Origin: Kurthia huakuii LAM0618
Lineage (GTDB): Bacteria; Bacillota; Bacilli; Bacillales_A; Planococcaceae
Assembly (NCBI RefSeq): GCF_000505545.1
Contig: NZ_AYTB01000008.1
Span: 186,001-250,000 of the forward strand
Length of the DNA: 64,000 nucleotides
Reading direction: 5' to 3'
Positions 27,115 to 35,882 of this stretch are shown here, piece after piece (position 1 is the first letter of the stretch; every line of letters starts with the position of its first letter). Below the pieces are notes generated by a model. It was given only the letters and a program-made list of their open reading frames with translations, did no database searches and was not told where the DNA came from. A program made the position numbers and the translations under genes.

Positions 27115-28821
27115 ATGAAAGACTTTTCTAATGCGTCATCGTCCACTTTAAAGTTTTCAAACTTAGATAATAATTCCATCCACAAATTAATGGCAGCTTT
27201 TAATGAATCGGTCATTGTGGCTATTACAGATGCAAAAGGAAAAATTTTATCTGTAAACAATCAATTTTGCGAAATTTCAAAATATTCACCTGAAGAACTT
27301 ATCGGTCAAGATCATCGCATTGTAAATTCAGGCTATCATTCTCCCGCGTTTTTTAAAAACCTTTGGAAAACCATTAGTAGCGGTGAAATTTGGCATGGTG
27401 AAATTTGTAACCGCGCAAAGGACGGCTCACTCTATTGGGTAAAAACCGTTATTGTGCCTTTTATGAACGATTGTGGCAAACCCGAACAGTATATTGCCAT
27501 CCGTACCGATATTACTGAACAAAAAAATACTACTCGATTAAAACGATTTGCTTATCACGATGAATTAACAGGCCTACGGAATGCACGCTCGCTAAAAATT
27601 CATTTTAAAGAATGTATTCGCCATAACACCGTATACGATAAAGCATCGGTCTTTATTTTATTGAACATTACGCGATTGAAACAAGTGAATGATGGCTACG
27701 GTCACTTTATTGGAGACCTCTTTTTACTTGAACTAACAAAATGCTTCCAACAAATCATTGGGAAAAATGGTGATTTATTTAGATATGACGGGAAACAATT
27801 TGTTATTTTAACGACGAGAGAATCGTACCGCGTTATTGTTGATACGATTTTAGAGCTATTTGAACAAGCGTTTACTATCGAACATTTCCAATTTTATTCA
27901 TCGATTAATATTGGCGTATCTTTCTATGAGGAACATGCGGATACGTTGGATGTTTTATTAAAATATGCAGATTTAGCGATGGTCAAAACAAAAAAAGAAA
28001 AAGGCAATCGCTGTTTAGTGTTTGATTATACGATGAATTTAATGATAGAGGAGCAACTTGATTTAGAGAAGCGCTTGCGCAATGCACTTTTTACGGATAA
28101 GATGATGCTTTTTTATCAACCAAAATTCGAAGCGAAGACGCATCGCCTCGTTGGGATGGAAGCGTTGATGCGCTGGTATGACGAAGAATATGGCTTTATT
28201 CCACCGATTCAATTTATTCCATTTGCAGAAGAAGTCGGACTCATGCCGATACTTGGCGAATGGGTGCTTGTCACAGCGTGTACGCAAATGAAGCGCTGGG
28301 TTGATGCTTATCCAGATGCTCAACTGCGTGTGGCGGTCAATATTTCACCGCTTCATCTACAAGAAAAAGATTTCGTTTATACTATGAAGCAAATTTTGTG
28401 TGATACTGGTCTAGCAGCAAACTATTTAGAAATTGAGATTACCGAATTATCGTTTATGAACGGTACAGATGTTGTGGCGGAGACAATACGCGAATTAAAA
28501 CAACTCGGTATTTCGATTGCTATTGATGATTTTGGTACCGGTTATTCAGCGCTAAGTTATTTAAAAAAATTCCCGATTGACACACTAAAGATTGATAAAT
28601 CATTTGTGCGTGGTATTAAGGAAGGAACGAATGACGAATCGATGGTTACAGCCATTATTAATCTGGCGCATATTATGAACATGTCAGTTGTCGTAGAAGG
28701 GGTTGAAACGAACGAAGAACTGAAAGTCGTTGAAAAAGCAAAAGGCGACATGATTCAAGGATATTACTTCCATCCAGCATTACCTGTTGAACAATTTGAT
28801 GAATTATTAAAAGAAGAATGA
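27115..28821 (+). CDS. PAS-GGDEF-EAL protein, probable c-di-GMP phosphodiesterase
   Basis: The 568-residue protein has a PAS domain (about 28-140; SVNNQFCEISKYSPEELIG), a GGDEF domain (about 145-300) and an EAL domain (about 320-565). The GGDEF motif is degenerate (RYDGKQF), so it should not make c-di-GMP. The EAL domain keeps EALMRW, ITELSF, the DDFGTGYS loop, and VVEGVET, so it should hydrolyse c-di-GMP to pGpG. There is no membrane segment. No ribosome site lies before the ATG at 27115; a good one (GGAGGG at about 25704) lies on the far side of the tnpB element, suggesting that the insertion separated the gene from its start signals. Confidence 0.8.
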   Translation: MKDFSNASSSTLKFSNLDNNSIHKLMAAFNESVIVAITDAKGKILSVNNQFCEISKYSPEELIGQDHRIVNSGYHSPAFFKNLWKTISSGEIWHGEICNRAKDGSLYWVKTVIVPFMNDCGKPEQYIAIRTDITEQKNTTRLKRFAYHDELTGLRNARSLKIHFKECIRHNTVYDKASVFILLNITRLKQVNDGYGHFIGDLFLLELTKCFQQIIGKNGDLFRYDGKQFVILTTRESYRVIVDTILELFEQAFTIEHFQFYSSINIGVSFYEEHADTLDVLLKYADLAMVKTKKEKGNRCLVFDYTMNLMIEEQLDLEKRLRNALFTDKMMLFYQPKFEAKTHRLVGMEALMRWYDEEYGFIPPIQFIPFAEEVGLMPILGEWVLVTACTQMKRWVDAYPDAQLRVAVNISPLHLQEKDFVYTMKQILCDTGLAANYLEIEITELSFMNGTDVVAETIRELKQLGISIAIDDFGTGYSALSYLKKFPIDTLKIDKSFVRGIKEGTNDESMVTAIINLAHIMNMSVVVEGVETNEELKVVEKAKGDMIQGYYFHPALPVEQFDELLKEE

Positions 28822-28858
28822 TACAAATGGCCAACAACATACATGACACAAATAACAA

Positions 28859-28904
28859 GCATACAAAAACGCAAGAATCAGTTGATTCTTGCGTTTTTGT
28901 ATGC
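28859..28904. terminator. Long perfect palindrome, bidirectional terminator
   Basis: GCATACAAAAACGCAAGAATCA and its exact complement form a stem of about 22 bases around GT, just after the EAL gene. Confidence 0.8.
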
Positions 28905-28961
28905 GACATCAATAATACTTAACACCTATGTTATTTTAATGATTAAAATGGCATAATTAAT

Positions 28962-28989
28962 GTGGGATTAGGAATGTGGGATTAGGAGG
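28962..28989 (+). repeat. Tandem duplication at the ribosome binding region
   Basis: ATGTGGGATTAGGA occurs twice in tandem (about 28961-28988), the second copy running into GGAGGGAATTT before the ATG at 28996. Confidence 0.6.
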
Positions 28990-28995
28990 GAATTT

Positions 28996-31900
28996 ATGAA
29001 AAAATTAGCGATTGTCACATTAACAGCAGCACTTGCGGCGTCAACAGGCGTTGCGCCGGTTGTCGATGCCAAAGCAATGGTAACGACCACAACAACAACA
29101 AACTACACACCTATGCAATTACTAGAAGTCAAAGATGGGCAATTTGACGAGCACGGTTTTGCTTATTTTAAATTAAATATTGCGCAAGAAGGATATTACC
29201 GCCTTGTTGGCGATAAGACGGGAAGTTATGAAACAGCGATCACAACAGAAGAAAATGTACTAGAAGCAGCCCCACTACAAGCCGCCTCTAAATTACGGAT
29301 TCTTAATAAGGGGACGTATTATGTAAAAGTAAAAGGGACGCCAAATACAGCCTATCATTTTAAATTTGCGGAGCGCACATTTAATTTGGAGAAGGAATGG
29401 CCTGTAAGCACCGACACATGGGCTGATGGAAGGGATAAAAAAAATGTTAGGTACTTCCCTTTTTATGCGAACCGTCAAGTAAGTGCTACATTAAAATTAA
29501 CCGAAGATAAACATATTCGTTTCTATAGTGGGCGTAAAGAAAGCATAAAATCATTAACCTTACGCAATGTGGCGACAGGAAAAACGTATACCGCGAAAAA
29601 GATTTCTGACTATACATTTTCAGCAAATGCGCCGAACGGGACGTACAACGTATCGTTGAACATGACCGATGAATTTATCAAAAATCCATTTATCGGAAAG
29701 GCCCGTATAAGTTATACATTAGGCAACCATTTGCCGTTAAATACAACGATTTCCACAGAACATACGCCATTTAATACATTTACACTCAATATGAAGAAAG
29801 ATACAAAAATCCAATTTACAGTAATGGAACCAAATGGAGACAAACGAGGCGGAGGAAGGTTTTCCATCTATGATGACCAACATAATTTAGTTAAACGTGT
29901 TCACATCCAAAAAGGCCAATCCTCTCGTACATTTACCTATACGTTGAAAAAAGGGCGTTATAGTGTCGCTTCAAGCAATATGAAAATTCGAACACTCGTA
30001 AAAGATGGAACGGATACAACGTCAAAATTTAAACTTAAAAATAATATACTTGTTCATGCAGCTACCGGGAAAGTTGTGAAAGGGTATCAAGAATATCAAA
30101 AAAATCTATACAAAAACGGCGAATTAGCTCCGGGGCGTGTGAAATACGGGAAAGTCCCTGATATGAAATTATACCGTAATGGCATACTTGAAAAAGGGGA
30201 TTATATTACAAAAGATTATAAATATGTATTTAAAGATGGTGTTTTACTTAACGGTACTTACAAATACGAATCACAAGAAGGGGAGGGGCTAACCGCCATT
30301 TACAAAGATGGCGTTTTAACTCATTATATCGAGCTGAAAAATAACAAGCTTTATGATAATGGCAAGCTTTATAAAGGGAATTATGTGCTAAGTAGTTATC
30401 AATATTTAGTAGACTACGACGAGCCGACGAGTACCTATTTAAGACTATTTATTAACGGCACATTAGCTAGCGGATATAAAGAAGCCATGTACAAAGGTGA
30501 AACCTATTTATTTAAAAATGGTGTAGCTGGAGACGGAAAATATGGTCATTTGCCGTTTTATTATAACGGGAAGGTATATGTAGCAGGAAAACCAGAGAGT
30601 GGATATGTCACGCTAGATGATAAATTATATTACAATCACGAATTGTTTACAGGTGCACAAGATTCGCGCTATTACAAAAACGGGGTTCATGAATATTATT
30701 TAGTGACCAAAGAATACGAAGATAAAGTACAAGAGGCGGCTGCTTTAAAAGCGCAAATCGGTCAACAGTCAAATGAAGTCGTTGCGGCATTACTGAAAGA
30801 AAAAGTCGCAGAAGTATTTAGCTATTTAGATGACCACGATAAAAAAAATCGTATTTATGATGATTATGGGCATATGCAGTATGATGATGTAGGGGCTGCT
30901 GGATATGAAACGCCATTAAACATTCCGCAAACGATCAAGAAACAGCTAGAGGAAATAGATGCAGTTACTAAGCAACTAGACGGAGCGGCTGAAGAAACGC
31001 ACACGCTACTACAACAACGTATCAAGGACATTTATAAGGAATTTAATTTATATTACGAAAACGGTGCATTATTAGATGGCGAATATGAAGGAAATTTATA
31101 CGAAGATGGCAAATTAATCGGTGCGATATTAAATCTGGCTTACTTCAAAACAGAAACCTCATTTTTAAATTATGAATATAAACGACTCGTTTCTCAAAAA
31201 GACGAAGTAGCCATTAAAGCGCGTTTGCAAGAGTATGTAGATGCTGCGACGAAGAACCTAGAGGCAGCAAACACCATTTTAAAAGCGTCTCAAGATTCTG
31301 ACTATCCGAACGTAAATTTATATACAGATAGCGCTACAAAAACCGTTAATAAAAGCGTATCAACATTGCGTTTTATTCAAAATGTTATGAACACTTATGA
31401 TGCTGAAGCGAATTTAACAGACTTACAGGAAACGATGACAGAAGGTTTTACGTTGTTAGGAAAAACAATTGATTTTAATGGGCCTGATTCTAGCGCAACT
31501 TATCAAGAAATGCCATTGGCACATGTTCAAGATGGTTTCCTTGACGATAAAGGTTACGCATACTTTAAAATCAAGTTAACAGAGGCAGAAGGTAACTATA
31601 CATTTGTCGGGAATGACGATGTGAAATCGTACACGACATTCGTTGCCACAGCACCTGAAAATATCGATCGTTCTCAGCAATTAGCAGCTACAGACATACA
31701 TTATTTAGAAAAAGGGACGCATTATATGGCGGTGAAAGGGCACCCGAACCAACCGTATCATTTTAAATTGAAGCGTCGCACGTACAATGTGGAATCAATG
31801 AGTGTCCTAAAACCCGCTTCGAGCGACTTTGACCGTATAAACGTAGCCAAAGTACCGATTTATCAAACGACTCAGCCGAGCGTAACAATGCAGTTAACGA

Positions 31901-32406
31901 CAAATCAACATATTCAATTTTTAACGTTAGCTTCTAATACAACAGTTATTGACGCGCTTGAGTTGAAAAATGAACAGACCGGTAAAACATATACCCCGAA
32001 AAAAATGTCTGCGAATCGTTTTGGGATTTTTGCGCCGAATGGGACATACCGTGTGTCAATAAAATCATCAAGTCCATCCATTGGTCAGCACGTAGCATTA
32101 CGTTATTTTTTATCGCCAACACTTGAATTGAATAAAACATTCTCTAGTAGTGATGGTGTCCGTAATCGATTTACAGTTGTAGCGGATAAAGATATGAAAA
32201 TACAGTTCAAACTTTCTACTAAGTATGATCGTGCGAGTAATTCAAATCAAACGTTTAAGTTGTACAATGACAAACATGAAGTTGTAAAAAAGGTGACATT
32301 GAAAAAAGGGGATAAGACGCGCGAGTTTACGTATACCCTGAAACAAGGGAACTATTACGTGCACTTAGATGGCCCTGATATCCAGGTGACAACAACTACT
32401 AAATAA
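28996..32406 (+). CDS. Large secreted protein with duplicated terminal modules
   Basis: The 1136-residue protein has a signal peptide (KLAIVTLTAALAASTGVAP, cleaved near VVDAKA). Residues about 37-340 and 836-1136 are diverged copies of one module: KGTYYVKVKGTPNTAYHFK against KGTHYMAVKGHPNQPYHFK, and TGKTYTAKK...APNGTY against TGKTYTPKK...APNGTY. Between them lie short repeats of the type YKNGEL, YRNGIL, FKDGVL, FINGTL (about 370-570) and a helical part (about 570-820). The modules look like beta-sandwich, possibly pre-peptidase-C-like, domains. No catalytic site or LPXTG anchor is seen. Function is unknown; a surface or biofilm role is only a guess. Confidence 0.65.
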   Translation: MKKLAIVTLTAALAASTGVAPVVDAKAMVTTTTTTNYTPMQLLEVKDGQFDEHGFAYFKLNIAQEGYYRLVGDKTGSYETAITTEENVLEAAPLQAASKLRILNKGTYYVKVKGTPNTAYHFKFAERTFNLEKEWPVSTDTWADGRDKKNVRYFPFYANRQVSATLKLTEDKHIRFYSGRKESIKSLTLRNVATGKTYTAKKISDYTFSANAPNGTYNVSLNMTDEFIKNPFIGKARISYTLGNHLPLNTTISTEHTPFNTFTLNMKKDTKIQFTVMEPNGDKRGGGRFSIYDDQHNLVKRVHIQKGQSSRTFTYTLKKGRYSVASSNMKIRTLVKDGTDTTSKFKLKNNILVHAATGKVVKGYQEYQKNLYKNGELAPGRVKYGKVPDMKLYRNGILEKGDYITKDYKYVFKDGVLLNGTYKYESQEGEGLTAIYKDGVLTHYIELKNNKLYDNGKLYKGNYVLSSYQYLVDYDEPTSTYLRLFINGTLASGYKEAMYKGETYLFKNGVAGDGKYGHLPFYYNGKVYVAGKPESGYVTLDDKLYYNHELFTGAQDSRYYKNGVHEYYLVTKEYEDKVQEAAALKAQIGQQSNEVVAALLKEKVAEVFSYLDDHDKKNRIYDDYGHMQYDDVGAAGYETPLNIPQTIKKQLEEIDAVTKQLDGAAEETHTLLQQRIKDIYKEFNLYYENGALLDGEYEGNLYEDGKLIGAILNLAYFKTETSFLNYEYKRLVSQKDEVAIKARLQEYVDAATKNLEAANTILKASQDSDYPNVNLYTDSATKTVNKSVSTLRFIQNVMNTYDAEANLTDLQETMTEGFTLLGKTIDFNGPDSSATYQEMPLAHVQDGFLDDKGYAYFKIKLTEAEGNYTFVGNDDVKSYTTFVATAPENIDRSQQLAATDIHYLEKGTHYMAVKGHPNQPYHFKLKRRTYNVESMSVLKPASSDFDRINVAKVPIYQTTQPSVTMQLTTNQHIQFLTLASNTTVIDALELKNEQTGKTYTPKKMSANRFGIFAPNGTYRVSIKSSSPSIGQHVALRYFLSPTLELNKTFSSSDGVRNRFTVVADKDMKIQFKLSTKYDRASNSNQTFKLYNDKHEVVKKVTLKKGDKTREFTYTLKQGNYYVHLDGPDIQVTTTTK

Positions 32407-32419
32407 TCCATTGAATAAT

Positions 32420-32454
32420 ACAAAAAAGCGAGCGCAACGACGCTCGCTTTTTTG
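32420..32454. terminator. Bidirectional terminator
   Basis: AAAAAAGCGAGCG (32422-32434) pairs with CGCTCGCTTTTTT (32441-32453), between two converging genes. Confidence 0.85.
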
Positions 32455-32456
32455 TG

Positions 32457-33491
32457 TTATTCATAATCAACTTTATAATCTTCTGATGTAATCCAGTGAA
32501 GCTTTTTATCAAAGAGTTTTAGGAATGTTAAGTTTAACACGATTGGTAACACGATAAATAATGCGAGTGTAACGATCATATTGTAGCTCGTCCAACCTTC
32601 AAGTGATAAATATTTTAGTGGTCCAACGAAGCCTGCAAGCCCGAAACCAGCTGAATATGGGTCGCCGACGATTTTAAAGACGCCTGCTAGTGCTCCTAAA
32701 ATACCCGCTGTGATAATCGCTGGAAAGGCAATTTTTGGTTTCATAAAGAAGTTACGCATTTGAATTTTTGCTGAAGCGACATGTGCAATCGCTGTTCCGA
32801 AGTTGTTCGCGCGGTAAGAAGCAATCGCCATACCGACACCTGATGCACAAACGCCAAGGTTCGCAGCACCCGCTCCAACACCTGACAGCATAATAACTGT
32901 TGCGACGCCAATTGTTGAAATCGGTGAAAGAATAAGAATCGAGAAAATCATCGCGATTAACGCGCCCATTAAGATTGGTTGTAATTCCGTTACATATTCG
33001 ATCCCAACGCCAACATAATCAGCACCATTTTTAACGTATGGTAGGATCATCATTCCAATGAAACCAGGGATAAACATTGATAGTGCTGGCATTGCTAGTA
33101 ATGTCCATTCTTTTAGTTTATTGCCAAGGAATTGAACGAATACCGTTGCTAGACCTGCTGTAATCCCGATATTAATAACTACACCAATACCAGCCATTGT
33201 CATCCCTTTATCTGTGAATGTGACAACACCTGAGCCGACCATTGTTGCTAGACCGATTGAAGCCATTTGAATCGGTGTTAATTTAAATTGAATGCCGACC
33301 ATAACGCCAATGACAAGTGGTAAGCAACTCATGGCGAGAACCGATATATTTAAAATTGTTGGAAGGATCGGAACGTTTGGGTATTGTGCAATAATCAATT
33401 TTAAAATTTCTCCAACAAGGGCGTTCGGGATTAAACAAACAACAATCCCTAGGCTCATGCCGGTAAGAAGTTTACTAAAAAAGTCTTTCAT
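32457..33491 (-). CDS. PTS EIIC-like membrane protein (PTS_EIIC_2 type)
   Basis: The 344-residue protein has about ten membrane segments and the pattern of stand-alone PTS_EIIC_2 proteins (LVIGVMVGIQFKLTPIQMASIG; GVGAGAANLGVCASGVGMAIASYR). It is longer in membrane spans than in loops and lacks IIA or IIB domains. AAGGAAATG-like spacing precedes the ATG. Transport of a sugar or a related solute is inferred from family; no other PTS gene is adjacent. A cre-like box (33618-33631) upstream suggests carbon control. Confidence 0.75.
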   Translation of the reverse strand: MKDFFSKLLTGMSLGIVVCLIPNALVGEILKLIIAQYPNVPILPTILNISVLAMSCLPLVIGVMVGIQFKLTPIQMASIGLATMVGSGVVTFTDKGMTMAGIGVVINIGITAGLATVFVQFLGNKLKEWTLLAMPALSMFIPGFIGMMILPYVKNGADYVGVGIEYVTELQPILMGALIAMIFSILILSPISTIGVATVIMLSGVGAGAANLGVCASGVGMAIASYRANNFGTAIAHVASAKIQMRNFFMKPKIAFPAIITAGILGALAGVFKIVGDPYSAGFGLAGFVGPLKYLSLEGWTSYNMIVTLALFIVLPIVLNLTFLKLFDKKLHWITSEDYKVDYE

Positions 33492-33617
33492 CGAATCATT
33501 TCCTTTCTATCTGTGTTGCTTTATGTAAGTTTTGAAGTGTTTTCAGTATAGGAAGAATTCAATTGTTCGTCAATGCTGAATTTTGTAAAATTTTCAGACA
33601 ATTTACGCTAAATAGAT

Positions 33618-33631
33618 TGAAAGCGTTTTCC
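33618..33631 (-). promoter_or_regulatory. cre-like CcpA box upstream of the EIIC-like gene
   Basis: TGAAAGCGTTTTCC differs at the last position from the usual cre pattern (TGNAANCGNWNNCA). It lies in the 390-base gap between two divergent genes. The gap also holds a hairpin AAATAAGTAAACTT / AAGTTTACTTATTT near 33723-33763. Confidence 0.45.
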
Positions 33632-33800
33632 ACTAGCATATTACCGTTAAAGAAAGCGGTTTTTTATAAGATAAATGTAATATATCGCATACAAATAAAC
33701 GCTTTATATGGGGGAATGCCTCGAAATAAGTAAACTTATATTTTTTTAAGTTTACTTATTTGCGTTGTGTGCCTATTTTTGCTCACTTCTGTATTTTTTG

Positions 33801-33852
33801 TGTAAACCAATGTTACTTAAATGTTTACCAAGTTCCCGTTTTCTTGTATGCT
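33801..33852 (+). promoter_or_regulatory. BirA-type operator overlapping the bioY promoter
   Basis: TGTAAAC (33801-33807) and GTTTACC (33823-33829) form inverted half-sites with a 15-base spacer, the arrangement of Firmicutes BirA operators. TTTACC (33824-33829), 17 bases, TATGCT (33847-33852) is a plausible promoter whose -35 box lies inside the second half-site. BirA bound to biotinyl-AMP would block it. Confidence 0.7.
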
Positions 33853-33883
33853 TACATCACATTCAAACAAAGGGGATAGACAG

Positions 33884-34450
33884 ATGACAACAAAAGAAAT
33901 TGTATACGCAGCATTGTTTGCGGCGTTACTTGGTGTATTAGGAATGATTCCGCCAATTCCATTAGGCTTTATTCCGGTACCGATCACACTACAAACATTC
34001 GGCGTTATTTTAGCCGGTTGCTTCTTAGGGAAAAAAACAGGTGCCGTAAGTATGCTGTTATTTATCGTACTTGTTGCACTCGGCTTACCATTATTATCAG
34101 GCGGACGCGGTGGCATCGGTGTATTAATGGGGCCATCAATGGGCTACATTTTAAGCTGGCCAATTGCGGCATTTTTCATCGGTTACTTTACTGAAAAAGT
34201 ATGGGCTAAGCCAAGTTTATGGAAAATTATCGGCTTCAACGTCTTGTTCGGCGTGTTATTAATTAATATTATTGGCGCACCAATTATGGCGATGATGACC
34301 AATACGTCTATTATTGGCGCCTTGACAGGTGGTTTGGCCTTTTTACCGGGTGATTGTATAAAAGCTGTACTTGCGGCGCTTGTTGCGGTGCAATTAAAAG
34401 CTGTAAGCCCTATTAATGCGCTTCATTTACAACGCACAGCAACACATTAA
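33884..34450 (+). CDS. bioY: BioY, biotin-specific S component of an ECF transporter
   Basis: The start at 33884 (MTTKEIVYAALFAALLG) follows AAAGGGG. The 188-residue membrane protein has about six segments and the family signature IPLGFIPVPITLQTFGVILAG plus PLLSGGRGG. BioY binds biotin and works with an EcfA/EcfA'/EcfT module. It heads a long run of closely spaced genes behind a BirA-type operator, and the energising module is encoded at the far end of the same run (38311-40572). Confidence 0.93.
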   Translation: MTTKEIVYAALFAALLGVLGMIPPIPLGFIPVPITLQTFGVILAGCFLGKKTGAVSMLLFIVLVALGLPLLSGGRGGIGVLMGPSMGYILSWPIAAFFIGYFTEKVWAKPSLWKIIGFNVLFGVLLINIIGAPIMAMMTNTSIIGALTGGLAFLPGDCIKAVLAALVAVQLKAVSPINALHLQRTATH

Positions 34451-34472
34451 CGATTAGAAAGAGGGGAATGGG

Positions 34473-35882
34473 ATGCATTGTATAACACCGATTTTGCGAC
34501 AAAGAGCTGAACATGTGGCCATTGTTATTGACGGTGAACGCATTACCTATCGCACACTGCAACGTGATATTGCACGCGTCGCGCACGTGTTACAACAAGC
34601 GCACTATAAGACGATTGCGCTCGATATGCCAAACAGTTACGACTGGCTACGGACATTTTTAGGTGCTGTTGCCGCTGGGGTGACGCCGTATTTACTCGAT
34701 TCGAAATGGAGTATGCATGAAAAACAGCAAATTTTGTTGCACCATCAGCCGGACTGCGTTATTACCGAAAAACTTCCGCTTTGCGATAACGATACATATG
34801 AATTACGACAAGCACCGTCGCTATTTGTCGGTTTTACATCGGGCACAACCGGCATACCAAAAGGATATGAGCGCACCCATCTCTCGTGGATTGAAAGCTT
34901 TCGCGTCACAGCGGAAGCTTTTCGTCTTGAACAAACGAGGCATTACTGTGCGCCGGGCCCACTCGTTCATTCGATGACACTTTTTGCAGCCATGCAAGCA
35001 CTGGTTGAAGGGAAAACGATTCATTTGCAGCGTAAATTTGATGCTATGGGTGTTATGACACTATGTCAGACATACGATGACATGGCGCTATTTGTCGTCC
35101 CAACGATGCTAGAAGCGCTCACAACAACGGATTCATGCGCAACAATTCATGCACTTATTAGCTCGGGTGCAAAATGGCAAGATGACTCAAAAGAGCGCGT
35201 GGCGAAAACATTTCCAAATACGGCGCAATATGAATTTTTTGGTTCTTCTGAAGCGAGTTATATTAGTTATTCAGATGGTACGAAGCCGCAAACAGTCGGG
35301 CGCTTCTTTTCAACTGTTCAATATACGATTCGCGACGAGGCGTTTCATGAAGTATCAGAAGGGTTCCTTTATATTAAAAGCCCGATGATTTTTAGTGGCT
35401 ATGCACGCAATAAACAAGCGACAAACGCCGTCTTTCGCAACGGTTGGCTGGCGGTTGGTGATATTGTCACCGTTGATGAAGAAGGCTATTTAACGATAAA
35501 AGGACGTGCGAAAAATCGGATTATTTCAGGTGGGCTGAATATTTTCCCAGAGGAAGTAGAGCAATTATTAGCGGCGCATCCAGCCATTCAAGAAGTGATG
35601 GTTTGTGGGCAACAAGACGATTATTGGGGTGAGAAAGTTGTGGCGCTCATTCAGTGGCAAAAGGAACCACTCACACATGAAGAACTTGCGGCGTATTGTG
35701 CACCGTTTTTAGCACGCTATAAATTTCCGCGCGACATTTTCACCGTAAAAACATTTTATTATACCGGGAGTGGGAAAATTGCACGTCAAAAAATGAAGGA
35801 GGAATGGTTATGTCAGACGTCGTCGTTGTCTGGGCAAAACGCACCGCAATCGGACGCGCTTTTGGACAGTTCCAAACGTTAG
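34473..35882 (+). CDS. Acyl-CoA ligase, YhfT-like (AMP-binding)
   Basis: A 469-residue adenylate-forming enzyme has the P-loop FTSGTTGIPKG, the A5-like YEFFGSSEA, the hinge and A8 motif VGDIVTVDEEGYLTIKGRAKNRIISGG and the catalytic Lys in GSGKIARQK. It would activate a carboxylic acid to its CoA thioester. B. subtilis has a similar pair (yhfS-yhfT) beside a second bioY gene (yhfU), which supports a biotin or pimelate link. The C-terminus overlaps the next gene by 73 bases. Substrate is not known from sequence. Confidence 0.8.
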   Translation: MHCITPILRQRAEHVAIVIDGERITYRTLQRDIARVAHVLQQAHYKTIALDMPNSYDWLRTFLGAVAAGVTPYLLDSKWSMHEKQQILLHHQPDCVITEKLPLCDNDTYELRQAPSLFVGFTSGTTGIPKGYERTHLSWIESFRVTAEAFRLEQTRHYCAPGPLVHSMTLFAAMQALVEGKTIHLQRKFDAMGVMTLCQTYDDMALFVVPTMLEALTTTDSCATIHALISSGAKWQDDSKERVAKTFPNTAQYEFFGSSEASYISYSDGTKPQTVGRFFSTVQYTIRDEAFHEVSEGFLYIKSPMIFSGYARNKQATNAVFRNGWLAVGDIVTVDEEGYLTIKGRAKNRIISGGLNIFPEEVEQLLAAHPAIQEVMVCGQQDDYWGEKVVALIQWQKEPLTHEELAAYCAPFLARYKFPRDIFTVKTFYYTGSGKIARQKMKEEWLCQTSSLSGQNAPQSDALLDSSKR

